A stretch of DNA of 64,000 nt from NCBI GenBank assembly GCA_963703665.1, contig CAVPFB010000008.1, positions 1 through 64,000 on the forward strand, written 5' to 3'. Below are positions 28,996 through 38,787 of the stretch, in pieces. The notes beneath the pieces are model-generated. The model did no database searches. It was given only the letters and a program-made list of their open reading frames with translations, and was not told the DNA's origin. A program made the position numbers and the translations under genes. The first letter of the stretch is position 1. Each line of letters opens with the position of its first letter. Origin of the DNA: AP-15 sp963703665. Lineage in GTDB: Bacteria > Pseudomonadota > Alphaproteobacteria > ATCC43930 > CGMCC-115725.

Positions 28996-30237
28996 ATGAG
29001 ACAGAGGCTCGGCTGGCCGCGGCGCACCCTGTTGAAGGCGTCGATCGGGGCTGTTCTGTTGCCGCTCGGCAACGGGGCCTGGGCGGCCGCCGCCGAGGGC
29101 GGCCCGCAGCGCCTGATCGTGTTCCTGCTGCGCGGTGCGGTCGACGGCCTCAACGTCGTCGTGCCGTGTGGCGAGGGGGCCTATTACGCGGCGCGGCCGA
29201 CGATCGCGATCGCCCGCCCGGGCGAGGAGGGCGGCGCGCTGGCGCTCGATGCTCGTTTCGGGCTGCACCCGGCCTTGGCGAGCCTGATGCCGCTGTGGCG
29301 GGCCGCAAACCTCGCCTTTATCCACGCCGCCGGCTCGCCTGATCCGAACCGATCGCATTTCGAAGCGCAGCGCTACATCGAGAATGGCACGCCCGGGTGC
29401 AGCACCACGGCCGACGGGTGGATGAACCGGCTGCTGCAGGTGCTGCCGGGTCCTCGCGATCCGGCGGCGGCGATCAGCATCGGTCCGACCTTGCCGCGCA
29501 TCCTCTCCGGTGCGGCGCCGGCCAGCAATCTGGCGCTCGGGCCCAACGCCGACCGGGCATTGCCGATCGACCGGCCGCAGATCGCCGCCATGTTCGATCG
29601 GCTCTATTCGGGCAACGACGCCCTCGATCGGGCCTATCGCGAGGGGCGCCGCGCGCGGGCGGAGCTGGCCGGCGATCTCGCGCATGAGGAGGCCATCGCC
29701 GATGCGGGCGCGCCCCCGCCGGGGAGTTTTGCGGCGCGGGCCGGTCAGCTCGCGCATCTGATCGGCGGCGACCCGCGCATCCGCCTCGCTTTTGTGGCGC
29801 TCGGCGGTTGGGATACCCATGTCGATCAGGGCGGCCACGAGGGGCAGCTCGCCAACCGGCTGCGCCCGCTCGGCGAGGGGCTCGCCGCTTTGGCGCGGGG
29901 GCTCGGCCCGACTTGGCGCGATACCGTGATTATCGTCTTGTCGGAGTTTGGCCGGACGGTTCACGAGAACGGCGATCGCGGCACCGACCACGGCCACGGC
30001 AACGTCATCTGGGTCGCCGGAGGCGCGATCAAGGGCGGACGGGTCTACGGCGACTGGCCCGGGTTGGCGCCGACCCAACTCTATCAGCGGCGCGACCTGG
30101 CGATCACGACCGATTTTCGTGCGGCGCTCGGCGCCATCCTCGGGCCGCATCTGCGCCTCTCCGATCGCCAGCTCGACCTCATTTTCCCCGGCTCGCCGCC
30201 GGTCGCTGCGGGACTGGCGCAGATGCTGGCAGCCTGA
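28996..30237 (+). CDS. DUF1501 family protein (Tat-type signal)
   Basis: 413 residues. The N terminus RRTLLKASIGAVLLPLG looks like a twin-arginine signal. The body has the sulfatase/phosphatase-like DUF1501 pattern: VFLLRGAVDGLNVVVP, IHAAGSPDPNRSHFEAQ, ALGGWDTHVDQGG, VLSEFGRTVHENG and the metal-site-like GTDHGHGN. It begins 9 bp after the DUF1800 stop, so it forms an operon with it. The C terminus is intact. Confidence 0.93.
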   Translation: MRQRLGWPRRTLLKASIGAVLLPLGNGAWAAAAEGGPQRLIVFLLRGAVDGLNVVVPCGEGAYYAARPTIAIARPGEEGGALALDARFGLHPALASLMPLWRAANLAFIHAAGSPDPNRSHFEAQRYIENGTPGCSTTADGWMNRLLQVLPGPRDPAAAISIGPTLPRILSGAAPASNLALGPNADRALPIDRPQIAAMFDRLYSGNDALDRAYREGRRARAELAGDLAHEEAIADAGAPPPGSFAARAGQLAHLIGGDPRIRLAFVALGGWDTHVDQGGHEGQLANRLRPLGEGLAALARGLGPTWRDTVIIVLSEFGRTVHENGDRGTDHGHGNVIWVAGGAIKGGRVYGDWPGLAPTQLYQRRDLAITTDFRAALGAILGPHLRLSDRQLDLIFPGSPPVAAGLAQMLAA

Positions 30238-30262
30238 CCGCCGCGCGGGGCGCGGAGACCGC

Positions 30263-30307
30263 GAGGCTTCATCATCTGTTCATTCGGAGGCTTTATCATT
30301 TGTTCAT
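30263..30307 (+). repeat. paired direct repeat upstream of the exopolysaccharide operon
   Basis: Two copies of GAGGCTTCATCATCTGTTCAT (second copy with two C to T changes) start at 30263 and 30287. The 24-bp spacing is about two helical turns, which could suit a dimeric regulator. Confidence 0.5.
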
Positions 30308-30611
30308 GCAAGTGATCGACCCTTCGCCGCCGCGAGCCGGATACATGGTTCCGGAAACGCGGTCGATCAGGATCGGGCGAATGTTGCACTGGAATTGGCG
30401 GGCGAAATTGGCGAAGCTGCAAGCCGGCCCGCGGCCGCTGTGCCGCGCCGGTTCTCCACCGCGGCCGCCCGCCGCGCTCGGCTCGGGACGGCAATCGGCG
30501 AGCGGCATGCCCCGGCCCGCGGTCACCGAACCAGGAAAGCGATCACTTGCGGACCTCGCTTTTGCTGTTTCTGTTGTCGCCCGACAAGGCGAAGCGCGAA
30601 CCACAACTTTA

Positions 30612-30640
30612 TTGCGTGTCGAACGGCTTGGTGCTATAGG
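30612..30640 (+). promoter_or_regulatory. possible promoter of the exopolysaccharide operon
   Basis: TTGCGT at 30612 and TATAGG at 30635 are separated by 17 bp, a weak sigma-70-like pair, about 127 bp before the GTG start of the export lipoprotein gene. Confidence 0.28.
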
Positions 30641-30766
30641 CGGTTTCGCGAGCGGAAGTACCTTGCCGCGATGCGTGGGCAACGGGGAGTGCGGCGTTCG
30701 GCGGCGCATGGCTGCAGCGCGTCGATGTCCATCCCGGGTCGGGAAACGCTGTAGAGGAGCGCAGGG

Positions 30767-31381
30767 GTGCATCGCACGTTGCTTCGCGCCGCCGGGACGA
30801 TTGTTGTGTTGGTCATCGCCGGATGTCACAACGCACCGCCGTTGCCGTCCGCGCCGCCGGCTTCCTCGCTGCCGTCGAGCGAGTACATCATCGGCCCTGG
30901 CGACAATTTGAACATTTTCGTTTGGCGCAACCCAGAATTGTCGGTTACGGTTCCGGTCCGACCGGACGGGCGCATATCAATCCCGCTGGTCAATGACGTG
31001 GTCGCGATCGGCAAGACCCCGACCCAGCTCGGCAGCGATCTCGAGCAGCAGCTGGCGAAGTACATCAAGGAGCCGGTGGTCACCGTGATCGCCGAAGGGT
31101 TTGTCGGTCCCTTTACCGAGCAGGTGCGCGTTGTCGGCGAAGCCTCGCAGCCGCGCGCGCTGCCGTATCGAACCGACATGACCGTGCTCGACGCGATGAT
31201 CGAGGTCGGCGGCCTGACGCGGTATGCGGCAGGAAACGATGCCGTAATCGTGCGGACCATCGGCGGCAGACAGACGACCTATTCGGTGCATCTCGACGAT
31301 TTGATCAAGGATGGCGACGTTGCGAGCAACGTTGCGCTGCAGCCCGGTGATATTCTGATCATCCCACAACGCCTGTTCTGA
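30767..31381 (+). CDS. polysaccharide export lipoprotein (Wza/EpsE-like, XrtA system)
   Basis: Outer-membrane polysaccharide export component. 204 residues from GTG 30767, with GAGGAGCGCAGG upstream. The signal ends in the lipobox VIAGC, so the mature protein is a lipoprotein. It then has the Poly_export domain (YIIGPGDNLNIFVWRNPELS) and SLBB-type segments (VRVVGEASQPRALPYRTDMT, then ALQPGDILIIPQRLF). It is the first gene of the XrtA-type series; the protein is short, like the PEP-CTERM-system EpsE proteins rather than full Wza. Confidence 0.92.
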   Translation: MHRTLLRAAGTIVVLVIAGCHNAPPLPSAPPASSLPSSEYIIGPGDNLNIFVWRNPELSVTVPVRPDGRISIPLVNDVVAIGKTPTQLGSDLEQQLAKYIKEPVVTVIAEGFVGPFTEQVRVVGEASQPRALPYRTDMTVLDAMIEVGGLTRYAAGNDAVIVRTIGGRQTTYSVHLDDLIKDGDVASNVALQPGDILIIPQRLF

Positions 31382-31487
31382 ACATGCCGGAGCGCGTCAG
31401 CAGGGGCGGCCGTCCCCAGCCAGATCGACCGCAGCGGGTCAAATTGTCGGGAGTAGCCGAACCCGATCGATCCGAGTGGAGCCGCAG

Positions 31488-33063
31488 ATGAATTCGATTC
31501 GCGCGCAAGCTTTGCCGATCCTGCAGGCGATGTGGCGGCAGCGATGGCTCGGCGTCGGTCTGGCCTGGCTGGTCTGCACCGTCGGATGGATCGCGATCGC
31601 GTTTATTCCGACCGAATACGAAGTCCTCGGCGCGCGTCTATCTCGACGCCGATCCGGTGCTGACCCCGCTGCTGGCCGGATTGGCGGCGAACACCGACCC
31701 GGCCCGTCATCTCGATTTCATGGAACGCACTCTGTTGAGCCGGCCCAATCTGGAGCAGCTGGTGCGGCTGACCGACCTCGACGTCGACGTCGCCACGCCG
31801 GCGCAAAAGGAAGCGCTGTTCTCGCAGCTGGCGCAAAATATCCAGGTCACGCCGATCACCACCAACTTGATGACCATCGCGTACCGTAACCACGACCCGC
31901 AAGTGGCGAAGAATGTCGTGCAGTCGCTGCTGACGGTGTTCGCCGAGAGGACATCGGGCAGCAGCCGCAGCGAGATGGACAGCGCCCAGCGCTTTCTCGA
32001 CGAGGAGATCGTCTCCTATCGCGATCAATTGCGCGCGGCCGAGATGCGGCGGGGAGACCTCGCGCGGCAGTATCCCGACTTGATTTCGGACACTCTGCCC
32101 AATTCCGGGACCCCCCAAATCGACCGTGGCAGCCGACTTAGCCAGGCACGCGCTGCCGTGCTCCAGGCGAAGGACGAGCTCGCCGATGCGGTCACCAAAC
32201 GGAACGCGTTGCAGAAGGCGATCGCCTCGGTGCCGCCGATGCTGGACGTCGATCGCGCGCCGCAGGTCATCGTCACCGGCGGCCAGTCGGCAAGCCCGGA
32301 GGAGGCGCGCCTCGAGGAGCTGCACCGAAATCTCGACACGCTGCGGCTGAAATATACCGACAAGTATCCCGATGTGATCGCCACCCGAGAGGAGATCGCG
32401 CAGCTCGAAGCCGAGGTCAAACACTCGGGTCCGGGCGGCGCGCGGGCAGACAATAAGACCCAGATCGCCAACCAGGTTTACGATCGGCTCAAGGTCGAGC
32501 TCGTCGACGCCGAGGGTGCGGTCGCCACTGCCCAGCGCCGCCTCACCGAAGCCGAGGCCGACCAAGCCCGAATCGAACAGATCGTCCAATCGGCGCCCGG
32601 CATTCTGGAAAAGGTGCGCGATATGGATCGCGACTACGGCGTGCTGAAGACCAATTACCAGGAGCTGGTGGCGCGGCGCGAATCCGCGGGGATTGCGGAT
32701 GCGGCCGACACCAAGACCGAAAAGATCCAGTTCCGTGTGGTCGATCCGCCGCGGGTGCCGTTGGTTCCGGTCGCACCGCATCGGCCGTTCCTGGTTTCGG
32801 TGGTGCTGCTGTTGGGGATCGGCGTCGGTTTTGCCGCACCGTTGGCGATGACCCAGCTCGACCATTCCTTTGCCACGCTCGGCCAGCTGCGCAGTCTCGG
32901 GATGCCGATTCTGGGCAGCGTGACCCGGCTTTCGCTCGGCGCCGCGCGGCGTCGAGCGACGCTGCAGCTGGCCGGGGTCTGCGCCAGCGCGATCGTCCTG
33001 ATCGCGGTGTACGGAACGCTGCTGGCGATCACTTTCGGCCTCCATTCGGTGAGCGTTTCCTGA
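31488..33063 (+). CDS. polysaccharide chain-length determinant (Wzc-N/EpsF-like, XrtA system), frameshifted
   Basis: Inner-membrane protein setting chain length and linking polymerisation to export. ATG 31488; first membrane helix WLGVGLAWLVCTVGWIAIAF (residues of about 25-45). An extra C near 31632 breaks the frame after PTEYEV; corrected, it continues ARVYLDADPVLTPLLAGLAA. A long periplasmic coiled-coil region follows, then a second membrane helix (FLVSVVLLLGIGVGFAAPLA) and C-terminal hydrophobic segments. Corrected length is about 524 residues. Its stop overlaps the start of the kinase gene (TGATG), so the two are translationally coupled. Confidence 0.9.
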
Positions 33064-33990
33064 TGGCAGAATCGATTGGCTTGATCGAGCGGGCGGCGGC
33101 GCTGCTGCGCCAACGGGAGGCGCCCGAGCCCGGCGCGCCGCTGCCTGCGGCCGCGCCTGTCCCGGTATCCGTCGAGCCCCAGCCGAGGGCGACGGAGGCC
33201 GCGACCGATGCCGGCCCTCAGCTGATCCTCGACCGCGGCCGGCTCGCCGCTTACGGGGTCCAGATCCCGTCGTCGGAGCGATCGCGGACCGTCGAGGAGT
33301 TCCGCCTGATCAAGCGCAACCTGATGGCCGCATGGTCCCCGAGCAATGGGATCGACGGCCGGCGGGACGGCCGGTCGATTATGGTCACCAGCACCCACCC
33401 GGGCGAAGGCAAGACTTTCGTCTCGCTGAACCTGGCGCTGGCCTTCGCCTCGGAGAGGGATGTCAAGTCGCTGCTCGTCGATATCGACACTCATCATTCC
33501 AACTTGAGAACGATCCTTGGGATACCTGGACAATCAGGGATTGTCGACGTTCTCGCCGGCGACCTCGATTTGACCGAGGCACTGGTGCGCACCACTAACC
33601 CGAACCTCCTGGTGCTGCCGTCGGGCCGCGGCGGACCGCTAGTGCCGGAGCTGTTTTCGAGCAACCGGATGGGCGCGCTGATGGCCGAATTGACCCGGCG
33701 CTTTGCCGACCGCTTCATTATTTTGGACACCCCGCCCTGCATGGCGAGCAGCGACGCCGCCACGCTGGCCCCGCTCGTCAGCCAGACCGTGTTTGTCGTC
33801 GAGGCGCACCGTACCCAACAGGAGGAGATCGAATCCAGCCTGGGGATGCTCAGCTCCTGTCCCCGAAATCAGCCTGCTGCTGAACAAGGGCGAGTTGGCG
33901 AGCGCCCATTTCGGCTCTTACGGCTACGGTTATCACTACCCCGGTGGCGAGGGCGATGAACTGCGCTCGGATGCACCGGCGCCGGCTTAG
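33063..33990 (+). CDS. tyrosine-protein autokinase (Wzc/CpsD-like, XrtA system), frameshifted
   Basis: Cytoplasmic BY-kinase partner of the chain-length protein. Walker A is TSTHPGEGKTFVSLN (Lys117), Walker A' LLVDIDTHHSN and Walker B RFIILDTPP. An extra C near 33861 shifts the frame; the corrected end reads EISLLLNKGELASAHFGSYG and then YGYHYPGG, a tyrosine-rich tail that would be the autophosphorylation cluster. Corrected length is about 308 residues. Without correction the tail is lost, which supports a sequence error. An N-terminal Pro/Ala-rich linker precedes the kinase domain. Confidence 0.9.
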
Positions 33991-35791
33991 ACGCCGCGCG
34001 GGCGGCCCGTTGCCGAGCTGGCATCCTGGTCCGTTTCTCCTGCTCCTGGTCGCTGCCGGTTTCGCGCGCACGGTGCCGGCCGCAGCGCAGCCGACCACCG
34101 GAACCGTCCCGACCGGCGCTGCGACCGGCCTCGCCCCGACCGGCCTCGCCCCGAGCGGCCTCGCGCCCAGCATTCTCCCGCCCCCGCCAATCGGCCCGTT
34201 TGGTCTGCCGAACCCGCTGACGCCGCCCAATGCGCTGCCCAACGGCATCACCCCGGCCGCATCCCAGCAGCCTGCGTATTCGCTGGCGCTGCCGTCGCCC
34301 GGCGCCGGGATCACCACGCTGCAGCAATACGACCCGAACGCACCGGCGATTCTGATCCAGCCGACCCTGTCGCTCGGCGAAACCCTGACCGATAACGTGT
34401 TTTACAGCTCGACCGATCGGACCGCGGCGGCGGAGACGAGGTTGATCCCCGGAGTCACGGTTTCGGCCGATACGCCGCGACTGCAGGGCGTCATGACCGC
34501 CCAGGTCGAGGGCGATGCCTACATACCGACGAGCACCCTCGACCAGCTGTTCGCCAACCTCTACGCGAACGGCACCGTCACCATCCTGCCCGAGCACCTG
34601 TTCGTCGACCTGCAGAGCAGCATCTCGCAAGCCTCGACCCTGCCCGGTCTCGGCTTTCTCAATGCGAGCCAGCTGCCGCGCACCCAGCAGACCCAAATAT
34701 TTGCCAACACGATCTCGCCCTATCTGCGAGAATCGTTCGACGGCAAGGTCGATACCGAACTGCGTTATCGGTTCGGCTCGACCAATTTCGGCGGCGGCGA
34801 TACTCTGACGACCTCGCCGACGCTGACGCCGGCGAACACCAGTCTCGCGAGCGGAACCCTGAACGAAGGCACGTTCACCGCCGGGACCGGGCGGGATTTC
34901 CAGCGCGCGCAGTCGCGGCTGACGATCGACGCCTCGAGCTTCAACTCGAGCTCGGAGAACCGCAACACGCAATTGAGCGGTTTTGACGATCTCCAATACC
35001 AGATCACGCCGGACATCGCGGCTTTGGGCCGCATCGGGTACCAGACCATTCAGTATCCGCTTGCCCCGGCGGCGTCGTTTGTCGGCCCGACCTGGCTGGT
35101 TGGCGGACGGCTCGGGCTCGGCGGCAATTACGGCTATGTCAGCCTGGAATACGGTGTGCAGCAAGGCGTTTACGGCTTCACCGGGTCCGCCCTGTACCAG
35201 CTGACCCCGACCATCACCGTGACGGCGGACCTGGTGCAGGGGATCAGCTCTCCTGCGGAGTTTCTGCAAACCTCACTGGCGAGCTCGACATTGAGCCCTT
35301 ATGGCGGGATTGTCGATCAGTCGACCGGTCTGCCGACCAGCTTTTACCTGCCGGGCGCGGGGTTTACCAACGGCGTTTACCGACAGCACCTGTTCAATGC
35401 CCAAATCAGCGATACGATCGGGCGCAACAGCTATGGGCTGTACGGCTATTACAGCAGTCAGGCCCCGTTGACGCCGCCGATAACGGCGCCGACCACAAGC
35501 GTCGGGGCGTCCCTGTCCTGGAGCCGCGACATCAGGCCCGACCTCAACGGCTACACGTCGATCGGCTACGCCAACACCGCCAACGCCGTCAGCCCGACCA
35601 CTCTGGCCTCGGTCAGCAGCATCAACACCGTGACGGCGAATATCGGCGTCAACTATCAGCTCAGCAGGAACTTGACCGGCTCGGTTCTCTACACCTTTAC
35701 TTATGAGCCCAACGGCGGCGCGGTCGTTTCCGGACGCAGCGGCGACGTTCTGGTCAATACGCTGCAGCTGCTGCTCACCAAGGCGTTCTGA
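33956..35791 (+). CDS. outer-membrane beta-barrel protein (XrtA/PEP-CTERM-system associated)
   Basis: 611 residues, intact. An Arg-rich start (MHRRRLRRRAGG) and hydrophobic core FLLLLVAAGFA form a signal peptide. A Pro-rich region with GLAPTGLAPSGLAPS repeats follows; from residue 120 or so to the end lies a barrel-like sequence (PTLSLGETLTDNVFYSSTDR, alternating strands, end LLLTKAF with a terminal aromatic). This matches the TIGR03016-type barrel of exosortase-A polysaccharide loci, a candidate secretion channel. GTG 33944, ATG 33956 and ATG 33971 are possible starts, all overlapping the kinase 3' end. Confidence 0.85.
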   Translation: MNCARMHRRRLRRRAGGPLPSWHPGPFLLLLVAAGFARTVPAAAQPTTGTVPTGAATGLAPTGLAPSGLAPSILPPPPIGPFGLPNPLTPPNALPNGITPAASQQPAYSLALPSPGAGITTLQQYDPNAPAILIQPTLSLGETLTDNVFYSSTDRTAAAETRLIPGVTVSADTPRLQGVMTAQVEGDAYIPTSTLDQLFANLYANGTVTILPEHLFVDLQSSISQASTLPGLGFLNASQLPRTQQTQIFANTISPYLRESFDGKVDTELRYRFGSTNFGGGDTLTTSPTLTPANTSLASGTLNEGTFTAGTGRDFQRAQSRLTIDASSFNSSSENRNTQLSGFDDLQYQITPDIAALGRIGYQTIQYPLAPAASFVGPTWLVGGRLGLGGNYGYVSLEYGVQQGVYGFTGSALYQLTPTITVTADLVQGISSPAEFLQTSLASSTLSPYGGIVDQSTGLPTSFYLPGAGFTNGVYRQHLFNAQISDTIGRNSYGLYGYYSSQAPLTPPITAPTTSVGASLSWSRDIRPDLNGYTSIGYANTANAVSPTTLASVSSINTVTANIGVNYQLSRNLTGSVLYTFTYEPNGGAVVSGRSGDVLVNTLQLLLTKAF

Positions 35792-35795
35792 GCCG

Positions 35796-36788
35796 ATGTA
35801 CGCCGAATTCTACAGGCTCGCCACCCGACCGTTTCAGCTGACGCCCGATGCCCGCTTTTTCTTTGAGAGCACCGTGCATCGGCAGGCCATGGCCTATCTG
35901 GTCTATGGGCTTCATCACGCCGAAGGCTTCATCATCATCACCGGCGAGGTCGGAGCCGGCAAGACGATCCTCGTTGACAATCTCTTGGCGACGATCAGCG
36001 AGGACAGCTTTGTCACGGCGAAGATCGTCACCAGCCAGCTCGGCGGCGACGATCTTCTGCACATGGTCGCCGCCGGTTTCGGCATTGCCAAGGAGGGGCT
36101 GGCCAAAGGAGCGCTGCTGCAGCGGATCAGCGATTTCGTGCTGGCCCAGCACCGCAGCGGCAGGCGCGTGCTGTTGATCGTCGACGAGGCGCAGAACCTG
36201 TCGTTCGAGGCGCTCGAGGAGCTGCGCATGCTGTCCAACATCGTCGTCGACAAAACGATGGCGCTGCAGAGCTTCCTGCTCGGCCAGCCGCAGTTCCGGG
36301 CAATCCTGGGCAGCCCTGGGCTCGAGCAGCTGCGCCAGCGGGTGACTGCGGCCTATCATCTCGGCCCGCTCAACGAAGCCGAAACCAGATCCTATATCGA
36401 GCATCGGTTGCGCCGGGCCGATTGGAAGGACGACCCGCATTTCGCCGAATCGTCGTTTCCGCTGATCTATCGGCACACCCAAGGGGTGCCGCGGCGGATC
36501 AACACGCTGTGCTCGCGGCTGCTGCTTTACGGGTTTTTCGAGCAGCTGCACACCCTCTCCGCAGATGCGGTCGACAAGGTCGCCAACGATCTGCGCGAGG
36601 AAATGTCTGTCGTCACCGTTCATCCCGCCGGCGCTGCCGGCAGCAACGGAAAGGGCGCGCTCGGCGAGGCTGTTCCCGAGTTTGCCGAGCGCGTGGCGGT
36701 GCTCGAACGCAGCGTCGACAAGCACGAGCGCCTGATCCGGCGCGCGATCGAGATTGCGGCGCATTATTTCCAGGGTGAACGACAGTGA
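35796..36788 (+). CDS. AAA ATPase (ExeA-like, XrtA/PEP-CTERM-system associated)
   Basis: 330 residues from ATG 35796 (MYAEFYRLATRPFQLTPD, the family start). Walker A is GEVGAGKTILVDNLL (Lys56) and Walker B LLIVDEAQNLSFEALEELR. It has a sensor region LLGQPQFRAIL and GVPRRINTLCSRLLL in the C-terminal AAA lid. The pattern is that of the TIGR03015-type ATPase found in exosortase-A loci. A C-terminal coiled-coil-like tail (VAVLERSVDKHERLIRRAIE) extends past the AAA core. The last 4 bp overlap the next gene (GTGA). Confidence 0.92.
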   Translation: MYAEFYRLATRPFQLTPDARFFFESTVHRQAMAYLVYGLHHAEGFIIITGEVGAGKTILVDNLLATISEDSFVTAKIVTSQLGGDDLLHMVAAGFGIAKEGLAKGALLQRISDFVLAQHRSGRRVLLIVDEAQNLSFEALEELRMLSNIVVDKTMALQSFLLGQPQFRAILGSPGLEQLRQRVTAAYHLGPLNEAETRSYIEHRLRRADWKDDPHFAESSFPLIYRHTQGVPRRINTLCSRLLLYGFFEQLHTLSADAVDKVANDLREEMSVVTVHPAGAAGSNGKGALGEAVPEFAERVAVLERSVDKHERLIRRAIEIAAHYFQGERQ

Positions 36789-38785
36789 GCATATCGGCAG
36801 ACCCGCTCGGAACGGCGGCGGCGAGTCGCGCGGATCGGGTAGTTCCAGCCGCGGACCCCGCCGCGGCGAGGTCCGGGAGATCGGGCGCCCTTGGCGCGCT
36901 GACCATCGACGTCGAGGATTATTTCCAGGTCGAAGCCTTTGCCTCGACGATCGATCGCGAGGATTGGGACCGGCTGCCCTCGCGGGTCGAGCGCAACACC
37001 CATCGCTTGCTCGATATCCTCGCCGAGGCCGGGGCGCAGGCGACCTTTTTCACTTTGGGGTGCATCGCGCAGCGGCATCCGGCGCTGGCCCGGCGTATCG
37101 TCGCCGAGGGGCACGAGTTGGCGAGCCACGGGACCGACCACGGCCGGGTCGATCGCCAATCGCCGGCCGCGTTCCGCACCGATATCCGGGAAAGCAAGAA
37201 AATTCTCGAGGATACCGGCGGTGTCGCCGTCCGCGGCTACCGCGCCCCGACCTTTTCGATCGGCCCGGCCACACTTTGGGCGCATGCGATCCTGGCAGAG
37301 GAAGGCTATTGCTACAGCTCGAGCGTCTATCCGGTCAGGCACGATCTCTATGGCAGCCCCGACGCGCCGCGCGCGGCCTTCGCGCCCTGCCCTGGAATGA
37401 TCGAGATCCCGCTGACCGCGGTGCGCCTGCTGGGCATCGACGTACCGGCCTCGGGCGGCGGCTATTTCCGCCTTTATCCGTACCCGCTGACCCGATGGTT
37501 GCTGACCCGCGCCGGCCGCGCCGAAGGATGCCCCGCCATCTTCTACCTCCATCCCTGGGAGATCGATCCGGAGCAGCCGCGTCAGCGGCAGGCGCCGTTG
37601 CGCTCGCGCTTTCGCCACTACCTCAATCTCGGCCGCACCGAGGCGCGGCTGCGGCGACTGCTGCGGAATTTCGGGTGGACGCGCATGGACCAGCTGTTCC
37701 TGACCGAGGAGTTCGGGCCCGTTTCCGCTGATCACGGCATGGATGGATCATCGCTCGCGGTCACGGTAAGGCCGTTCCGCGCCGGGGACGCCGGGCGATG
37801 GGACGATTTTGTCCGCGCCTGCGCCGGCGGCACCTTCTTTCATTTGTCGCCGTGGCGGCAGGTGATCGACCGCGCCTTTGGCCACCGCACGCATTACCTG
37901 TTGGCCGAGCGCGCCGGCACGGTCACCGGCGTGCTGCCGCTCACGCATGTCAAATCGGCGCTGTTCGGGTCGTCTCTGATCTCGAACGCGTTCGCCGTTC
38001 ATGGCGGTCCGATTGCTGCCGACGACGACAGCCTGCGGGCTCTGGAGAGCGCCGCGGCGCGGCTGATGGACACGATCGGGGCGCCGGTGCTGGAACTGCG
38101 CAGCTACGCGGCAAGCCGTGCCGACTGGCCCCGGAGATCGAGCCTCTACGCCACCTTCCGCAAGCCGATCGACCCCTCGGTCGAGGCCAATCTGAAAGCC
38201 GTCCCGCGCAAGCAGCGGGCGATGATCCGCAAGGGCATCGACGGTGGGTTGCGGTCGGACATCGATGACGGCGTCGATCGGCTCCATCGCATTTACGCCG
38301 AAAGCGTCCACAATCTCGGAACGCCGGTGTTCGCCAAATCGTATTTTCGCATCCTGGTCGAGGAATTTGCCGGCTGCTGCGACATCGTAACCATCACCTC
38401 CGGCGGCGCGGCCGTGGCCTCGGTGCTCAATTTTTACTTTCGCGACGAGGTTTTGCCGTTTTACGGCGGCGGCGTTGGCGCGGCGCGCCGGCTGGCGGCC
38501 AACGACTTCCTATATTGGGAGGTCATGCGCAGGGCGTGCGAGCGAGGCTGCCGCGTGTACGATTTCGGACGCAGCAAGCTCGGCACCGGAGCGTATGCCT
38601 TCAAGTGCCATTGGGGGTTCGAGCCGACGCCACTCGTCTATCAGTTCCGGTTGGCGGCAGGGCGCCGCATGCCCGATTTGAACCCGCTCAACCCAAAGCT
38701 GCGGCTGCTCGTCGCCGCCTGGAAGCGATTGCCGCTGCCGCTCGCGAACCGGCTCGGCCCATCGATTGTCAGAGGAATCGGCTGA
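36785..38785 (+). CDS. fusion of polysaccharide deacetylase and FemAB-like acyltransferase (XrtA system)
   Basis: 666 residues, intact, GTG start overlapping the ATPase stop. Residues of about 36-315 form an XrtA-type polysaccharide deacetylase: metal Asp in LTIDVEDYFQVE (D42/D45), His115 and His119 in ASHGTDHGR, GYRAPTFSIGP and FYLHPWEIDPEQPR, with a DUF3473-like end. Residues of about 325-660 form a FemAB/GNAT-like domain (FFHLSPWRQVIDRAFGHRTH, then VPRKQRAMIRKG and VYDFGRSKLGTGAYAFK). In other exosortase-A loci these are normally two neighbouring genes, so here they are fused. The protein probably trims acetyl groups and adds an acyl or aminoacyl group to the exopolysaccharide. Confidence 0.9.
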   Translation: MSISADPLGTAAASRADRVVPAADPAAARSGRSGALGALTIDVEDYFQVEAFASTIDREDWDRLPSRVERNTHRLLDILAEAGAQATFFTLGCIAQRHPALARRIVAEGHELASHGTDHGRVDRQSPAAFRTDIRESKKILEDTGGVAVRGYRAPTFSIGPATLWAHAILAEEGYCYSSSVYPVRHDLYGSPDAPRAAFAPCPGMIEIPLTAVRLLGIDVPASGGGYFRLYPYPLTRWLLTRAGRAEGCPAIFYLHPWEIDPEQPRQRQAPLRSRFRHYLNLGRTEARLRRLLRNFGWTRMDQLFLTEEFGPVSADHGMDGSSLAVTVRPFRAGDAGRWDDFVRACAGGTFFHLSPWRQVIDRAFGHRTHYLLAERAGTVTGVLPLTHVKSALFGSSLISNAFAVHGGPIAADDDSLRALESAAARLMDTIGAPVLELRSYAASRADWPRRSSLYATFRKPIDPSVEANLKAVPRKQRAMIRKGIDGGLRSDIDDGVDRLHRIYAESVHNLGTPVFAKSYFRILVEEFAGCCDIVTITSGGAAVASVLNFYFRDEVLPFYGGGVGAARRLAANDFLYWEVMRRACERGCRVYDFGRSKLGTGAYAFKCHWGFEPTPLVYQFRLAAGRRMPDLNPLNPKLRLLVAAWKRLPLPLANRLGPSIVRGIG

Positions 38786-38787
38786 AC

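Larger units (their letters stand above)
30238..30766. other. intergenic region upstream of the exopolysaccharide operon
   Basis: 529 bp with no gene I can support; the open frames here lack domain similarity. It holds a 24-bp-spaced direct repeat (30263-30307) and a possible promoter near 30612-30640, and should carry the control region of the XrtA locus. Confidence 0.45.

Noticed and set aside
30306..30911. Long frame in the polysaccharide operon leader
   Set aside because: Arg/Pro/Cys-rich translation that overlaps the start of the export lipoprotein gene; looks like non-coding GC-rich DNA.
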